From assembly GCA_046331545.1 (NCBI GenBank), contig JAXLQR010000002.1:496001-560000 (forward strand): a DNA stretch of 64,000 bases. The letters are read 5' to 3'. This DNA comes from JADJVL01 sp046331545 (GTDB lineage: Bacteria > Acidobacteriota > Holophagae > Holophagales > Holophagaceae). Every line of letters begins with the position of its first letter. Within the stretch, counting starts at the first letter, position 1. The notes beneath the pieces are model-generated. The model had not been told where the DNA came from. It did not search any database and was given only the letters and a program-made list of their open reading frames with translations. Below, piece after piece: positions 6,858 to 16,310 of the stretch. The position numbers were made by a program, and so were the translations under genes.

Positions 6858-8624
6858 ATGGAGGCCTGCTTGCGCTTCATCCCCCACGTTCTTTGCTGGA
6901 CCCTGCTCCCCCTCGCCGTCCTCCAGGCCCAGGAGACCCGCCGCTACCGGCAGTGGCTCGCCGGACAGGAGGTGGGCGGCGTGGAGGAGACCGAGACGCG
7001 CTCCGGGGGGGAGGCGCGGATCCAGAGCCGGGAGTGGACGCGCCTCGACCGCCTGGGCATGGTGCTGGAGCAGGAGTCGAGGCAGACCGCCGTGAAGGCC
7101 GCCGACGGGAGCCTGCGCTTCACCTGGTCCCTCACCCTCAGCAGGGAGCCCTTCCAGGGCGAGGCGAGCTGGAGCCCCGCGAAGCCCGGCGTCCTGGAGG
7201 TCCGGCCGACGGGCTCCGCGCCGCGGACGGAGCGGGTCCAGGCCGGCGACGTGCTCTGGCCCGGGGACCAGGAGGCCCGCCTCCGGGCCGCCGCCCGGTC
7301 CCGCCGCCCCGTCAGGTTCCGCAGCTACGGGTTCTCCACCCAGGGCTGGGGCGAGCTGGACCTGCGCCCGGAGGCGCCGGACCCCCTGCCCGGCTTTCCG
7401 GACGCCGTGCGCTTCCAGGGCACCCAGACCGAGGGTGGCCTCAAGGTGCAGGCCACGATGTGGATCTCCCCCACCGAAGGGAGCCTGCGGATGAAGGGCT
7501 CCCTCATGGGCCTGGACATGCTCCTGCAGCGGGCCGAGCTGCCCGCGCCGGGCGCGGCGGGGACGGCGGCGGGTTTCTTCCGCAGCACCCTGAAGCCCCT
7601 GCCGCATCACCCCTTCCTCCAGTGGCTGCCCCGCGTGACCGTGCATTGGGAGGGCAAGGGCCCGGTCCCCGTGCTGCCCGAGGACCCCCAGCAGCACGCC
7701 CTCGCCCCCGGGCGGGTGCGCCTCGCGGTGGCCGCGCCGCCCACCGCCAGCGAGGCCGCCCAGCGGCCCGTGACGGGCGAGCCCTTCGCCGAGGACAAGC
7801 CCTACCTCGCGGCCACGCCCCTGGTGCAGCACAGGGATCCAGCCTTCGACGCCCTCGTGAAGCGCCTGGACCTGCCGGCGGGCGCCACCCGCTGGCAGGC
7901 GGCCCTGGCCGTCACCCGCTTCGTGAACCGCTGGATCACCCGGAAGGACTACACCGTGGGCTTCGCCTCGGCCCTGGAGGTGTGCCGGGACGCCCGGGGC
8001 GACTGCACGGAGCATGGCGTCCTCGCGGTGGCGCTGCTCCGCCGCCTGGGGGTGCCCAGCCGGGGCGTGACGGGCTGGGTGGCCCTGGACGGGACCCTCG
8101 GACTGCATTTCTGGGTGGAGGTGAAGCTGGGCCAGCGCTGGATCCCCGTGGATCCCACCTTCGACCAGGCGCCGGCCTCGGCCTTCCGCCTGAAGCTCGG
8201 CACCACCGACCTGGCGGACCTCGCCTCCGTCGGCTGGGACAGCGCCGCCCTGAGCTTCGGCGAGGGCGCGTGGGTCCCGGAGGGGCGTCCCTTCGGCCAG
8301 GACGTGCGGGTGGAGGGTGGCACCGTGGTCTTCGGCGGGGGCACCCTGCGCCTCAAGGATGCCGCGTGGTCCCTGGAGCGGGGCGGCCTGCGCCTGGCCT
8401 TCCGGGGCCAGTGGCGGGCCCAGGCCGGGCTGGCACCCCCGGAAGGCGCAAGCCTCGCGAAGTTCACGGGGGGAGCCCGGCGCAGCCTGCTCTGGGACCC
8501 CGCCGCGCGGACGGCCCACCTCGACCTCGACGGCCGGCACTGGCTGAGGCTCGAGGCCCTCGACGCCGAAGCCGACGAGGGCGGCGCGGTGGCCATCCTC
8601 GACGGGCTCGAGGCGGGGCTCTGA
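6858..8624 (+). CDS. Transglutaminase-like domain protein
   Basis: A 588-residue protein with an N-terminal hydrophobic signal-like segment (FIPHVLCWTLLPLAVLQAQ), so probably periplasmic. The first 300 residues are a beta-rich region that I do not recognise. A transglutaminase/protease-like core lies near residues 355-435: CRDARGDCTEHGVLAVALLR holds the catalytic Cys, GLHFWVEVKLGQRWIPVDPT the His and Asp. Such proteins act as peptidases or cross-linkers; the substrate is unknown. The ATG at 6858 is preceded by TAGAGT five bases upstream and no Shine-Dalgarno. The ABC-F gene starts one base after its stop codon, so the two are coupled. Confidence 0.8.
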   Translation: MEACLRFIPHVLCWTLLPLAVLQAQETRRYRQWLAGQEVGGVEETETRSGGEARIQSREWTRLDRLGMVLEQESRQTAVKAADGSLRFTWSLTLSREPFQGEASWSPAKPGVLEVRPTGSAPRTERVQAGDVLWPGDQEARLRAAARSRRPVRFRSYGFSTQGWGELDLRPEAPDPLPGFPDAVRFQGTQTEGGLKVQATMWISPTEGSLRMKGSLMGLDMLLQRAELPAPGAAGTAAGFFRSTLKPLPHHPFLQWLPRVTVHWEGKGPVPVLPEDPQQHALAPGRVRLAVAAPPTASEAAQRPVTGEPFAEDKPYLAATPLVQHRDPAFDALVKRLDLPAGATRWQAALAVTRFVNRWITRKDYTVGFASALEVCRDARGDCTEHGVLAVALLRRLGVPSRGVTGWVALDGTLGLHFWVEVKLGQRWIPVDPTFDQAPASAFRLKLGTTDLADLASVGWDSAALSFGEGAWVPEGRPFGQDVRVEGGTVVFGGGTLRLKDAAWSLERGGLRLAFRGQWRAQAGLAPPEGASLAKFTGGARRSLLWDPAARTAHLDLDGRHWLRLEALDAEADEGGAVAILDGLEAGL

Positions 8625-8625
8625 C

Positions 8626-10632
8626 ATGGCGGTCGCCCTCTCCCTCGTCAAGGTCACCAAGCGCTACGGCGCGAATCCCATCCTGGAGGACCTCAGCCTG
8701 GGCCTGCAGGCCGGGGAGAAGGTCGGCCTCATCGGCCGCAACGGCGCGGGCAAGAGCACCCTCTTCAAGCTCCTGGCCGGCGCGGAGGCGCCGGACGAGG
8801 GGGAAGTCGTCCTCACCTCCGGCCTGCGGGTCGCGCGGCTCAGCCAGGAGCCCGAGTTCGCGGAGGGCGCCACCGTCCGCCAGGCCCTGGAGCAGGCCCT
8901 GGTAGAGCATCGCGCCCTGATCGCCCGTCATGCCGAGATCCACGAGGCCCTCCACCATGCCGACGGGACCCTGGCCAAGGGGGCCGTGGCGGACCGCCTC
9001 CACGAGGAACTGGAGCGGGTGGAGCACCACCTCCACACCATGGGCTGGGACCTGGAGCCCCGGCTCAAGCAGGCCTGCACCACCTGGGGCCTGGCGGACC
9101 TGGAGGCGCCGGTGGCCTCGCTGTCGGGGGGTTGGCGCAAGCGCGTGGCCCTGGCCCAGGCCTGGCTTCGCGACCCCGACGTGCTGATCCTCGACGAGCC
9201 CACCAACCACCTGGATCCGGACCAAGTGGAAAAGCTGGAGGCCTGGCTCTCGGCCTTCGAGGGCGCGCTGCTGCTCATCACCCACGACCGCCACCTCCTG
9301 GACGCGGTGGTGGACCGCATGCTGGAGCTGGAGAACGGGAAGCTCGTCAGCTACGAGGGCGGCTACAGCGACTACCTGCTGCTGAAGGCCGACCAGGAAT
9401 TCCGGGAGGCGCGGCTCACGGACCATCTGCAGAACCGGCTACGCACCGAGCTGGCCTGGCTGCGCCGGGGCGCCAAGGCCCGCACGCGGAAGTCCAAGCT
9501 GCGCATCCAGGAGGTGCTGGACCTCAAGGACGACGTGGCCGAACGCACGCGCACCGAGACCCGCGAGCGCCTGGCCTTCGCCGGCGGCGCGAGCCGCGCC
9601 GACGCCCTCCTCAGCGCCGAGGGCCTCCGCTTCGCCTACCCCGGCGGCCCCGAGCTCCTGGACGGCCTGGACCTGGTGCTCCAGCGGGGCATGCGCATCG
9701 CGCTCCTCGGCCCCAACGGCTGCGGGAAGTCGACGCTGCTCAAGGTGCTGCTGGGGGAGCTGGAACCGAAGGCCGGCACCCTGGCCCGCCACCCGAAGCT
9801 GGCCTCGGCGGTGATCAGCCAGGGCCGGGGGGAGCTGGACGGCGCCGCGAGCATCCTCGACAACCTCGCGGACCGGGCGGCGGTGGTCAAGGTCGGCGGC
9901 GCCACGGTCCTCGCCCATGTCTACCTCACCCGCTTCGGCTTCCCCGTGGACCAGCAGAAGCGCGCCGCAGCCACGCTGTCGGGCGGCGAGCGCAACCGGC
10001 TCCTGCTCGCGCGCACGATGCTGCACCCGGTGGACCTGCTGGTGCTGGACGAGCCCACGAACGATCTGGACATCCCGACCCTGCAGAACCTGGAGGAGGC
10101 CCTGCGGGAGTACCCGGGTTCGCTGCTGCTGGTGAGCCATGACCGCTTCTTCCTGGACCAGGTGGCCACCCATACGCTGGCCTGGAACCCGGACGCCGGA
10201 CGGAAGGCCGCCGGGGAGGCCTCGCGGCCGCGGGGGGCTGGCGGTCCCTCCGGCCTGGAGGGCAGCCCGCGCTGGGAGCTCTACGAGGGGCCACCCGCCA
10301 CGGTGCGGAGCCTTCGGGAGGCCCGGGAAGCCCGGACGGAGCGGGCGGCGGATCCGAAGGCGGCCGCGAAGCCCCCCGAGCCCGCGCCGTCGAAGGCGAA
10401 GAAGCCCGGCCTGAGCCAGAAGGAGCAGCGGCGCGTCGCGGAGGTGGAGGCCGCCCTGGCGGCGCTGCAGGCCCGGCTGGCCGCCCTGGACGCGGTGCTG
10501 GCGGATCCCGCCGCCTTCCTCGCCGCCGAGTCCCCGGGACACCAGGCCCTGAAGGACCGCGAGTCCGCCCAGGCCGAGCTCGAGGCCCTGGAACTGGAAT
10601 GGCTGGCCCTGGAGGAGAAGCGCGAGGCCTGA
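8626..10632 (+). CDS. ABC-F family ATPase (Uup-like)
   Basis: A 668-residue soluble protein with two ABC ATPase domains and no membrane segment, as in ABC-F translation factors. Domain 1: Walker A GRNGAGKST, signature LSGGWRKRVALAQ, Walker B VLILDEPTNHLD. A basic linker follows (LRRGAKARTRKSKLRIQEVL). Domain 2: GPNGCGKST, LSGGERNRLLLAR, LLVLDEPTNDLD. The last 130 residues form a charged coiled coil (KEQRRVAEVEAALAALQARL), the mark of Uup rather than EttA. Such proteins bind the ribosomal E site or act on DNA branches. It is coupled to the transglutaminase-like gene. Confidence 0.93.
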   Translation: MAVALSLVKVTKRYGANPILEDLSLGLQAGEKVGLIGRNGAGKSTLFKLLAGAEAPDEGEVVLTSGLRVARLSQEPEFAEGATVRQALEQALVEHRALIARHAEIHEALHHADGTLAKGAVADRLHEELERVEHHLHTMGWDLEPRLKQACTTWGLADLEAPVASLSGGWRKRVALAQAWLRDPDVLILDEPTNHLDPDQVEKLEAWLSAFEGALLLITHDRHLLDAVVDRMLELENGKLVSYEGGYSDYLLLKADQEFREARLTDHLQNRLRTELAWLRRGAKARTRKSKLRIQEVLDLKDDVAERTRTETRERLAFAGGASRADALLSAEGLRFAYPGGPELLDGLDLVLQRGMRIALLGPNGCGKSTLLKVLLGELEPKAGTLARHPKLASAVISQGRGELDGAASILDNLADRAAVVKVGGATVLAHVYLTRFGFPVDQQKRAAATLSGGERNRLLLARTMLHPVDLLVLDEPTNDLDIPTLQNLEEALREYPGSLLLVSHDRFFLDQVATHTLAWNPDAGRKAAGEASRPRGAGGPSGLEGSPRWELYEGPPATVRSLREAREARTERAADPKAAAKPPEPAPSKAKKPGLSQKEQRRVAEVEAALAALQARLAALDAVLADPAAFLAAESPGHQALKDRESAQAELEALELEWLALEEKREA

Positions 10633-10636
10633 GGCC

Positions 10637-11047
10637 TCATCCCCCCCGCTGGGCGGGATCAGCGAGGAACCAGGGCGCCTGGACGAGGGACCCGGCCGGG
10701 CGGCCCCGCAGGTGGGCCGCGGGCAGGCCCTCGACCTCCGCCAGTTCCAGCCAGGGACACGGCAGGGTGGGCCCCGTGCGCTGGTCCACCAGCACGGCGT
10801 CCCGGGCGACCTGCGCTCCGTCGGGCCCGGCCTCGAGCCAGAGCACGCCCGCCTCCTCCAGATCCGCCACGAAGGCCGCGGCCTCCTGGCCGGAGGCGAA
10901 CTCCGTGGCCAGGAGGTGCTCGTCCTCCCGGAAGAGGCCGGCCTCCCAGCGCAGCGCCTTCTGCACCAGGGCCGCGTCCTCGCGGTGGAGCCGCGCCACC
11001 GCGTCCTTGCGGACGAGGGCGGTGATGAAATGGATCTCGACGGCCAT
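10637..11047 (-). CDS. Hypothetical protein
   Basis: A 136-residue soluble acidic protein convergent with the ABC-F gene. It opens MAVEIHFITALVRKDAVARL, a strand-helix start, and has alternating helices up to about residue 85, then a proline-rich end. No signal peptide, membrane helix or known motif is visible. Codon use is like the neighbours, so it is likely real. Its start lies 44 bases from the divergent lipoprotein gene. I do not assign a function. Confidence 0.6.
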   Translation of the reverse strand: MAVEIHFITALVRKDAVARLHREDAALVQKALRWEAGLFREDEHLLATEFASGQEAAAFVADLEEAGVLWLEAGPDGAQVARDAVLVDQRTGPTLPCPWLELAEVEGLPAAHLRGRPAGSLVQAPWFLADPAQRGG

Positions 11048-11091
11048 GGATGGGCTCCGAAGCGGCTTCTGGCCTAGAGTATCCTTCCCGG

Positions 11092-11535
11092 ATGCGTCGT
11101 CGCGCCCTTCCCCTCGCCGCCCTCCTGCTCGGATGCGGGGCGTCGGACCGGGCCCAGCGGGTGGAGGACCGGGCCGCCGAGAAGGCCCAGCAGCTCGGTG
11201 CCCGGCTGAGCGAGGGCGTGGACAAGGCCCTGGCCCGCGACACGTACACGATCCGCCTCGACCCCGCCCTGGGCGCGAAGGGCGTCCAGGTCACCCGGGC
11301 CGACCGCATCAAGGACGACCGGCTCAAGCCCGGCATCAAGGGGGTCACCTTCTACGCCATCTTCAACGAGCGCTTCGCCGGCAACCTGGAGCTGCGCGTC
11401 CTCGACCGCGAGAACCGCGAGGTCGGCCGCGCCTACCTGCGGCTGCAGGGCCCCAAGGGCAGCGCCAAGTGGATCAACGCCCCGCTGGATCCCCACACGC
11501 CGATGGAGGCGATCGAAGTGGTGGAGCTGCGCTAG
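11092..11535 (+). CDS. Putative lipoprotein
   Basis: A 147-residue protein. Residues 1-15 are a lipoprotein signal with lipobox LLLGC; the Cys is followed by GAS. The mature part has a helical stretch (RVEDRAAEKAQQLGARLSEG) and then a beta sandwich-like region (VTFYAIFNERFAGNLELRVL). Asp at +2 is absent, so outer-membrane sorting is plausible. The start at 11092 is chosen because it places the signal at the N-terminus; the open frame begins at 11050. It ends just before the bidirectional terminator shared with the convergent tRNA. Confidence 0.75.
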   Translation: MRRRALPLAALLLGCGASDRAQRVEDRAAEKAQQLGARLSEGVDKALARDTYTIRLDPALGAKGVQVTRADRIKDDRLKPGIKGVTFYAIFNERFAGNLELRVLDRENREVGRAYLRLQGPKGSAKWINAPLDPHTPMEAIEVVELR

Positions 11536-11547
11536 GGCGAAGATGAA

Positions 11548-11572
11548 AATGCCCCGAATCGAACGGGGCATT
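11548..11572 (-). terminator. Bidirectional terminator between lipoprotein and tRNA-Arg
   Basis: A perfect 9-base-pair stem AATGCCCCG / CGGGGCATT with a seven-base loop. On the minus strand it is followed by TTTTC, fitting the end of the tRNA transcript. On the plus strand it closes the lipoprotein gene. Confidence 0.8.
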
Positions 11573-11582
11573 CATTCACTGT

Positions 11583-11659
11583 TGGTGGTTCCGGAGCGAT
11601 TCGAACGCCCGACCCTCAGATTCGTAGTCTGATGCTCTATCCAGCTGAGCTACGGAACC
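11583..11659 (-). tRNA. tRNA-Arg (anticodon ACG)
   Basis: The minus strand folds as a complete tRNA. The acceptor is GGTTCCG/CGGAACC with discriminator A and encoded CCA at 11583-11585. The D-arm is GCTCAGCTGGATAGAGC, the anticodon arm TCAGA-CTACGAA-TCTGA gives anticodon ACG, and the T-arm has GTTCGAATC. A-to-I editing at position 34 would let it read CGU, CGC and CGA codons. It has its own promoter and terminator. Confidence 0.97.
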
Positions 11660-11672
11660 GAACCGAACTCCC

Positions 11673-11700
11673 ATTCTAGCGGCCCTGCCCCAGTTGTCCA
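11673..11700 (-). promoter_or_regulatory. Promoter of tRNA-Arg
   Basis: On the minus strand TGGACA (11695-11700), a 16-base spacer and TAGAAT (11673-11678). Transcription would start a few bases before the mature tRNA 5' end at 11659. The promoter is embedded in the last codons of the upstream oxidoreductase gene. Confidence 0.65.
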
Positions 11701-12953
11701 TCCCATTTGCGGAGCGGGACGGTGCGGCTCTCGGGGCATTCGAGGCCGGTGAGTTCTCCGGCGAGGCGGTCCATGAGCGCGCGGGCGGTGGTCAGCTTGC
11801 CCCCCAGCACGAGGCGCAGGTTCGAGAATCTGCGGTGGTGCTCGAGCACCGCCTCGCGGCTGAGGCGGTCGGTGCCGGCGTTGCCCCGGGCCTTCACGAG
11901 GGGCCGCACGCCCAGCTCCTCGAAGGCCACGGGCAGCTTGCGCCAGGGGATGGAGGGGAGGCGCGTCTCCAGGGCCTGGAAGAGCTCATCCCGCTCGCTC
12001 TTCACGATGGGCACCCAGCCGTCCTTCACCTCGCGCTCGGTGGTGCCCACCTGGAGCAGGCCGTCCCGGGGGATGACGAAGAGGATGCGGCCCCCGCCCC
12101 GCAGGATGGCCCAGGGGCGCCGGCAGCCGTCATTCAGCAGCTCCGGCGCGTCGAACCAGAGGTGGATGCCCGAGGAGAGGCGCAGGCGCTTGCGGGTCTC
12201 GCCGAACCATTCCTTCATCGCGCCGTCCGTCCACGGCCCGAGGGCGAAGACCCAGTGCTCGGCTTCCAGGGTCCGCGTCGTGCCGTCCCGGCGATCCTTG
12301 AGCTTCGCGGACTCCAGGCGCCCGCCCGACTCCTTGAAGGCGAGCACCTCGTGGAAGTCCAGGCGCACGGCGTCGCTGCTGGCGGCGAGGTCCTTCACCA
12401 GGGCGCGGTCCCAGGTGCAGAGGTCGGCGTAGGCCACCGCGCCGGTGAAGCGGCCGTTCCTGCTGCGGGGGTCGGCCCCGAACTCCTCGTCGGAGACCGC
12501 GCCGAGTTCCAGGTCTTCGGGCCAGCCGGGCCGCTCCGAGCCCCAGGCGTCGTAGAGGCCGATGCCGACGCGGTGGGAGAAGCCCTCGAAGAAGCCCTTG
12601 TGGGGCATCCAGAAGGCTTCCCACTTCGTGCGCCAGGGCGCGATGCGCGCCCAGGTGGCGCGCTCCGCGAGGCCCTCCTTCATCTGGTGGTAGTCGCCCG
12701 TGAGCATGTAGCGGATCCCGCCGTGGAGGAGCTGGGAGGACCATTGGGACGTGCCGCCCCCGAGGGCGCCCACATCCACCAGCGCGCTGGGCACGCCCCG
12801 CAGCGTCAGCTCCCGCGCCAGGGCGGCGCCGTGGATGCCGCCGCCGAGGATGGCCACCTCCACGTCAACATGGGCGGGCGGCGCCGGGCCCGTGCGGGGT
12901 TCGGGCGGGGCGGGCCAGGTGTCGGCGGGTGCCATGGCGCAGCATCCCACCAT
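11676..12953 (-). CDS. FAD-dependent oxidoreductase, GlpD-like (glycerol-3-phosphate dehydrogenase family)
   Basis: A 425-residue flavoprotein. The FAD Rossmann motif VAILGGGIHGAALARELTLRG sits after a 30-residue Pro-rich lead, followed by GGGTSQWSSQLLHGGIRYM, the GlpD pattern around the active site. HWVFALGPWTDGAMKEWFG and the C-terminal LVLGGKLTTARALMDRLAGE are also typical. It probably oxidises sn-glycerol-3-phosphate to dihydroxyacetone phosphate, passing electrons to quinone. It lacks the long C-terminal domain of classical GlpD (about 500 residues), so a related substrate is possible. ATG at 12935 is an alternative start. Confidence 0.8.
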   Translation of the reverse strand: MVGCCAMAPADTWPAPPEPRTGPAPPAHVDVEVAILGGGIHGAALARELTLRGVPSALVDVGALGGGTSQWSSQLLHGGIRYMLTGDYHQMKEGLAERATWARIAPWRTKWEAFWMPHKGFFEGFSHRVGIGLYDAWGSERPGWPEDLELGAVSDEEFGADPRSRNGRFTGAVAYADLCTWDRALVKDLAASSDAVRLDFHEVLAFKESGGRLESAKLKDRRDGTTRTLEAEHWVFALGPWTDGAMKEWFGETRKRLRLSSGIHLWFDAPELLNDGCRRPWAILRGGGRILFVIPRDGLLQVGTTEREVKDGWVPIVKSERDELFQALETRLPSIPWRKLPVAFEELGVRPLVKARGNAGTDRLSREAVLEHHRRFSNLRLVLGGKLTTARALMDRLAGELTGLECPESRTVPLRKWDGQLGQGR

Positions 12954-13056
12954 CCCGGCCCACTGGAAACCGTTCTGGTTCGTGACCTTCGACCCACGGT
13001 AGGTGTGGCAGGCCTGTTAATTCAGGTCCACACTCGTCACACCCTGGAGGTGACCC

Positions 13057-14934
13057 ATGGCGACGGCGACGCAGGATCCCGAAACCAAGCCCAAGCAGCT
13101 CAGCGAGGAGGAGAGCCGCAAGGTCGCGGAGGAGGCCCGCGAGAGCACCTGGGAGGCGCCCAGCTTCCTGAAGGAGGTCTTCGCCGGCACCTTCGACCTG
13201 AAGGTCCTCTCCTCCGTGCCCCAGGCCCCCAAGCCCCGGCCCGAGTTCCTGGCCTTCTACGACCGCCTGAAGACCTTCCTCGAGGAGAAGGTGGACAGCG
13301 ACCGCATCGACCGCGAGGGGCAGTACCCCGCCGAAGTGGTCTCGGAACTGGCCAAGATGGGCGCCTTCGGCATGAAGATCCCCACCAAGTACGGCGGCCT
13401 GGGGCTCAGCCAGTACGAGTACGGCCAGATCATGGAGCTCATCGGCACCCAGGACGCCAACATCCTGGCCCTGCTCAGCGCCCACCAGAGCATCGGCGTG
13501 CCCCAGCCCCTCAAGCTCTTCGGCACCGACGCCCAGAAGGAGAAGTACCTGCCCCGCATCGCCAAGGGCGCCATCTCGGCCTTCGCCCTGACCGAGGACG
13601 AGGTGGGCAGCGACCCGGCGAACCTCAGCACCACGCTCACCCGCACCCCCGAGGGCGACTACATCCTCAACGGCGAGAAGCTGTGGTGCACCAACGGCAC
13701 CTTCGCCGACCTCTACGTGGTGATGGCCCGCCACGACGACACCAAGAAGATCAGCGCCGTCATCGTCGAGCGCGAATGGGCGGGCGTCGAGGTCGTCCGG
13801 CGCTGCCACTTCATGGGCCTGAAGGCCCTGGAGAACGGCATCATCAAGTTCACCAACGTGAAGGTGCCGAAGGAGAACATGCTCCTGGGCGAGGGCAAGG
13901 GCCTCAAGCTCGCCCTGGTCACCCTCAACACCGGGCGCCTCTCGATCCCCAGCGGCGTCATGGGCATGGCCAAGCGCATGACCCAGGTGGCGCGGGCCTG
14001 GAACTCCAAGCGCTACCAGTGGGGCGCCACCATCGGCAAGCACGAGGCCATCGCCCAGATGACCGCCGACAACGCCGCCACCGCCTTCGCCATCGAGGCC
14101 ATGGCCAAGCTCTGCAACCGCATGGCCGACACCGGCGGCCGCGACATCCGCCTCGAAGCCGCCATGGCGAAGATGTGGTGCACCGAGGAAGGCTGGTTCA
14201 TGCTCGACAAGGTGCTGCAGATGCGCGGCGGCCGGGGCTACGAGACCAGCGACAGCCTCCGGGCCCGGGGCGAGGCGCCCATCCCCATCGAGCGCGTGAT
14301 GCGCGACTACCGCATCAACATGATCTTCGAGGGCAGCTCCGAGATCATGCGCCTCTTCATCGCCCGGGAGGCCCTCGACACCCACATGTCCGTGGCCTGG
14401 GACGTGGTGAACCCGAAGAGCACCATGGGCCAGCGCCTCGGCGCCCTGCCCAAGGTCGCCCTCTTCTACGCCTGGTGGTACCCCAGCCGCTGGTTCGGCC
14501 TCTTCACGCCCTTCAAGTTCGGCGCCTACGGCAGGCTCGGGAAGCACCTGCGCTTCGCCGAGCGCGCCACCCGCAAGCTCAGCCGCGCCCTCTTCCACGC
14601 CATGGTGAAGAACGGGCCCAAGCTCGAGAAGAAGCAGGTGACCCTGTTCCGCGGCGTGGAGATCGGCGCCGACCTCTTCGCCATGGTGGCGGCGATCCTC
14701 TACGCCCAGGACCTGAAGGCCCAGGGCCAGCCCCACGCCGAGCAGTGCGCCGACCTCGCGGACCTCTTCTGCCGCAACACGGCGATGCGCATCCGGACCA
14801 AGTTCGGGCTCTTCTCGTCCAACGCGGACGCCCAGAAGCTGAAGGTGAGCAGGCAGGTGCTGGAAGGCGCCCACAAGTGGATGGAGGCGGACCTCACGAA
14901 GGACGAGGGCGTCCGCATGCTGGACGCCCGCTGA
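13057..14934 (+). CDS. Acyl-CoA dehydrogenase, long (ACAD9/VLCAD-like) form
   Basis: A 625-residue protein with GGAGG six bases before ATG. Residues about 70-460 are the acyl-CoA dehydrogenase core: ALTEDEVGSDPANLSTT, LNGEKLWCTNGT, MRGGRGYETSDSL and MIFEGSSEIMRLFIAREAL with the region of the catalytic Glu. The extra 160-residue C-terminal helical part (KNGPKLEKKQVTLFRGVEIG onward) resembles the membrane-associating domain of very-long-chain enzymes. It would oxidise acyl-CoA to 2-enoyl-CoA, giving electrons to ETF. It is followed by an 11-base-pair terminator. Confidence 0.93.
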   Translation: MATATQDPETKPKQLSEEESRKVAEEARESTWEAPSFLKEVFAGTFDLKVLSSVPQAPKPRPEFLAFYDRLKTFLEEKVDSDRIDREGQYPAEVVSELAKMGAFGMKIPTKYGGLGLSQYEYGQIMELIGTQDANILALLSAHQSIGVPQPLKLFGTDAQKEKYLPRIAKGAISAFALTEDEVGSDPANLSTTLTRTPEGDYILNGEKLWCTNGTFADLYVVMARHDDTKKISAVIVEREWAGVEVVRRCHFMGLKALENGIIKFTNVKVPKENMLLGEGKGLKLALVTLNTGRLSIPSGVMGMAKRMTQVARAWNSKRYQWGATIGKHEAIAQMTADNAATAFAIEAMAKLCNRMADTGGRDIRLEAAMAKMWCTEEGWFMLDKVLQMRGGRGYETSDSLRARGEAPIPIERVMRDYRINMIFEGSSEIMRLFIAREALDTHMSVAWDVVNPKSTMGQRLGALPKVALFYAWWYPSRWFGLFTPFKFGAYGRLGKHLRFAERATRKLSRALFHAMVKNGPKLEKKQVTLFRGVEIGADLFAMVAAILYAQDLKAQGQPHAEQCADLADLFCRNTAMRIRTKFGLFSSNADAQKLKVSRQVLEGAHKWMEADLTKDEGVRMLDAR

Positions 14935-14951
14935 GGGCCGGCTCCGCCGCG

Positions 14952-14977
14952 AGGGCCCCGGGGCGACCCGGGGCCCT
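14952..14977 (+). terminator. Terminator hairpin after acyl-CoA dehydrogenase gene
   Basis: A perfect 11-base-pair stem, AGGGCCCCGGG / CCCGGGGCCCT, with tetraloop GCGA. It is followed by TTGCTATGCT. No long T-run, but the stem is very stable and lies directly after the stop codon. Confidence 0.6.
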
Positions 14978-15015
14978 TGCTATGCTGGGGCCTTCCCCCG
15001 CTTCCAGGACCGACC

Positions 15016-16284
15016 GTGACCCTTCCGGCCAAGCCCTCCTTCCGCAGCGTGCTGACCCTCACCGTCCTCGTGGCGGCCCTGGGCTACTTCGTGGACATCT
15101 TCGACCTGCTGCTCTTCGGCATCCTGCGGCAGAAGAGCCTCCTGGCCCTCGGCATCCCGCTGGAGGAGACCCTGGCGAAGGGCATCCTCCTCCACAACCT
15201 CCAGGTCTGGGGCCTCGTGGCCGGCGGCATCGTCTGGGGCATCCTCGGGGACAAGCGGGGCCGCCTCTCGGTGCTCTTCGGCAGCATCGCCCTGTACTCC
15301 ATCGCGAACATCGCCAACGCCTTCATCGCCCACATGCCGGGCCTGACGCCCTACCAGTGGTACGCGGTGTGGCGGGCGGTGGCGGGCTTCGGCCTCGCCG
15401 GAGAACTGGGCGCGGCGATCACCCTGGTGGGCGAGACGCTTCCGAAGGAGGTGCGGGGCTACGGCACGGGCATCGTGGCGGGGGTGGGCGTGAGCGGGGC
15501 CGTCGTGGCCAACTGGATCGGGAAGCACCTGGACTGGAACCACGCCTACCTCGTGGGCGGCCTCCTGGGCCTGGGGCTGCTCTGCCTCCGCATCGGCGTG
15601 GCCGAGAGCGGCATGTTCGCCCAGGCGAAACACCAGGACGTCGCGAAGGGCGACTTCTTCAGCCTCTTCACCTCCCTCGACCGCTTCCTGCGCACCCTGC
15701 GCTGCACCCTCATCGCGGTGCCCCTCTGGTTCTCCGTGGGCATCCTGATGTTCTACGCGCCGGAATTCGGCAAGGCCCTGGGCTACACGGGCCCCGTCAC
15801 CGCCGGAGACGCCATCGCCGCCTGCTACGCGGGCCTGGTGGTGGGGGACCTGGGCTCGGGCTTCCTCAGCCAGTGGATGGCGAGCCGGAAGAAGGTGCTG
15901 CTTCTCTGCCTGCTGGGCACCCTGGCCGGCATCCTCGTCTACCTCAACCTGCCGGGCCTCAGCCCGAGGACCTTCTACATCCTCTGCTTCGCCTTCGGCG
16001 TCCCGCTCGGCTACTGGGCGGTCTTCGTCACGGCCACCAGCGAGCAGTTCGGCACCAACTTGCGGGCGACGGTGACCACCAGCGTGCCCAACTTCGTGCG
16101 CTGGTCGGTGTCCCCCATGTCCATCGCCTTCCTGTGGCTCTCGAAGGCCCAGGGCTGGGGCGTGCGCGCCGCGGCGCTGACGGTGGGGCTGATTGCCCTC
16201 GCCTTTGGCTTCTGGGCCCTGGCCGGCCTGAAGGAGACCCACGGGCGCGACCTGGACTTCCTGGAAGGGCACGCCGAGCTCTAA
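15016..16284 (+). CDS. MFS transporter
   Basis: A 422-residue inner-membrane carrier with about 12 helices. GTG at 15016 is taken as start because AGGAC precedes it and the protein then begins TLPAKPSFRSVLTLTVL; the open frame reaches 14977. The loop after helix 2 reads GILGDKRGRLSVLFGS, the MFS A-like motif (G-x-L-x-D-x-x-G-R). The conserved second-half signature is weaker. The overall pattern resembles metabolite:H+ symporters of the sugar/organic-acid branch. The substrate cannot be read from the sequence. Confidence 0.85.
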   Translation: MTLPAKPSFRSVLTLTVLVAALGYFVDIFDLLLFGILRQKSLLALGIPLEETLAKGILLHNLQVWGLVAGGIVWGILGDKRGRLSVLFGSIALYSIANIANAFIAHMPGLTPYQWYAVWRAVAGFGLAGELGAAITLVGETLPKEVRGYGTGIVAGVGVSGAVVANWIGKHLDWNHAYLVGGLLGLGLLCLRIGVAESGMFAQAKHQDVAKGDFFSLFTSLDRFLRTLRCTLIAVPLWFSVGILMFYAPEFGKALGYTGPVTAGDAIAACYAGLVVGDLGSGFLSQWMASRKKVLLLCLLGTLAGILVYLNLPGLSPRTFYILCFAFGVPLGYWAVFVTATSEQFGTNLRATVTTSVPNFVRWSVSPMSIAFLWLSKAQGWGVRAAALTVGLIALAFGFWALAGLKETHGRDLDFLEGHAEL

Positions 16285-16310
16285 GGGTGGTACCGGACTC
16301 GTTCCTGGGT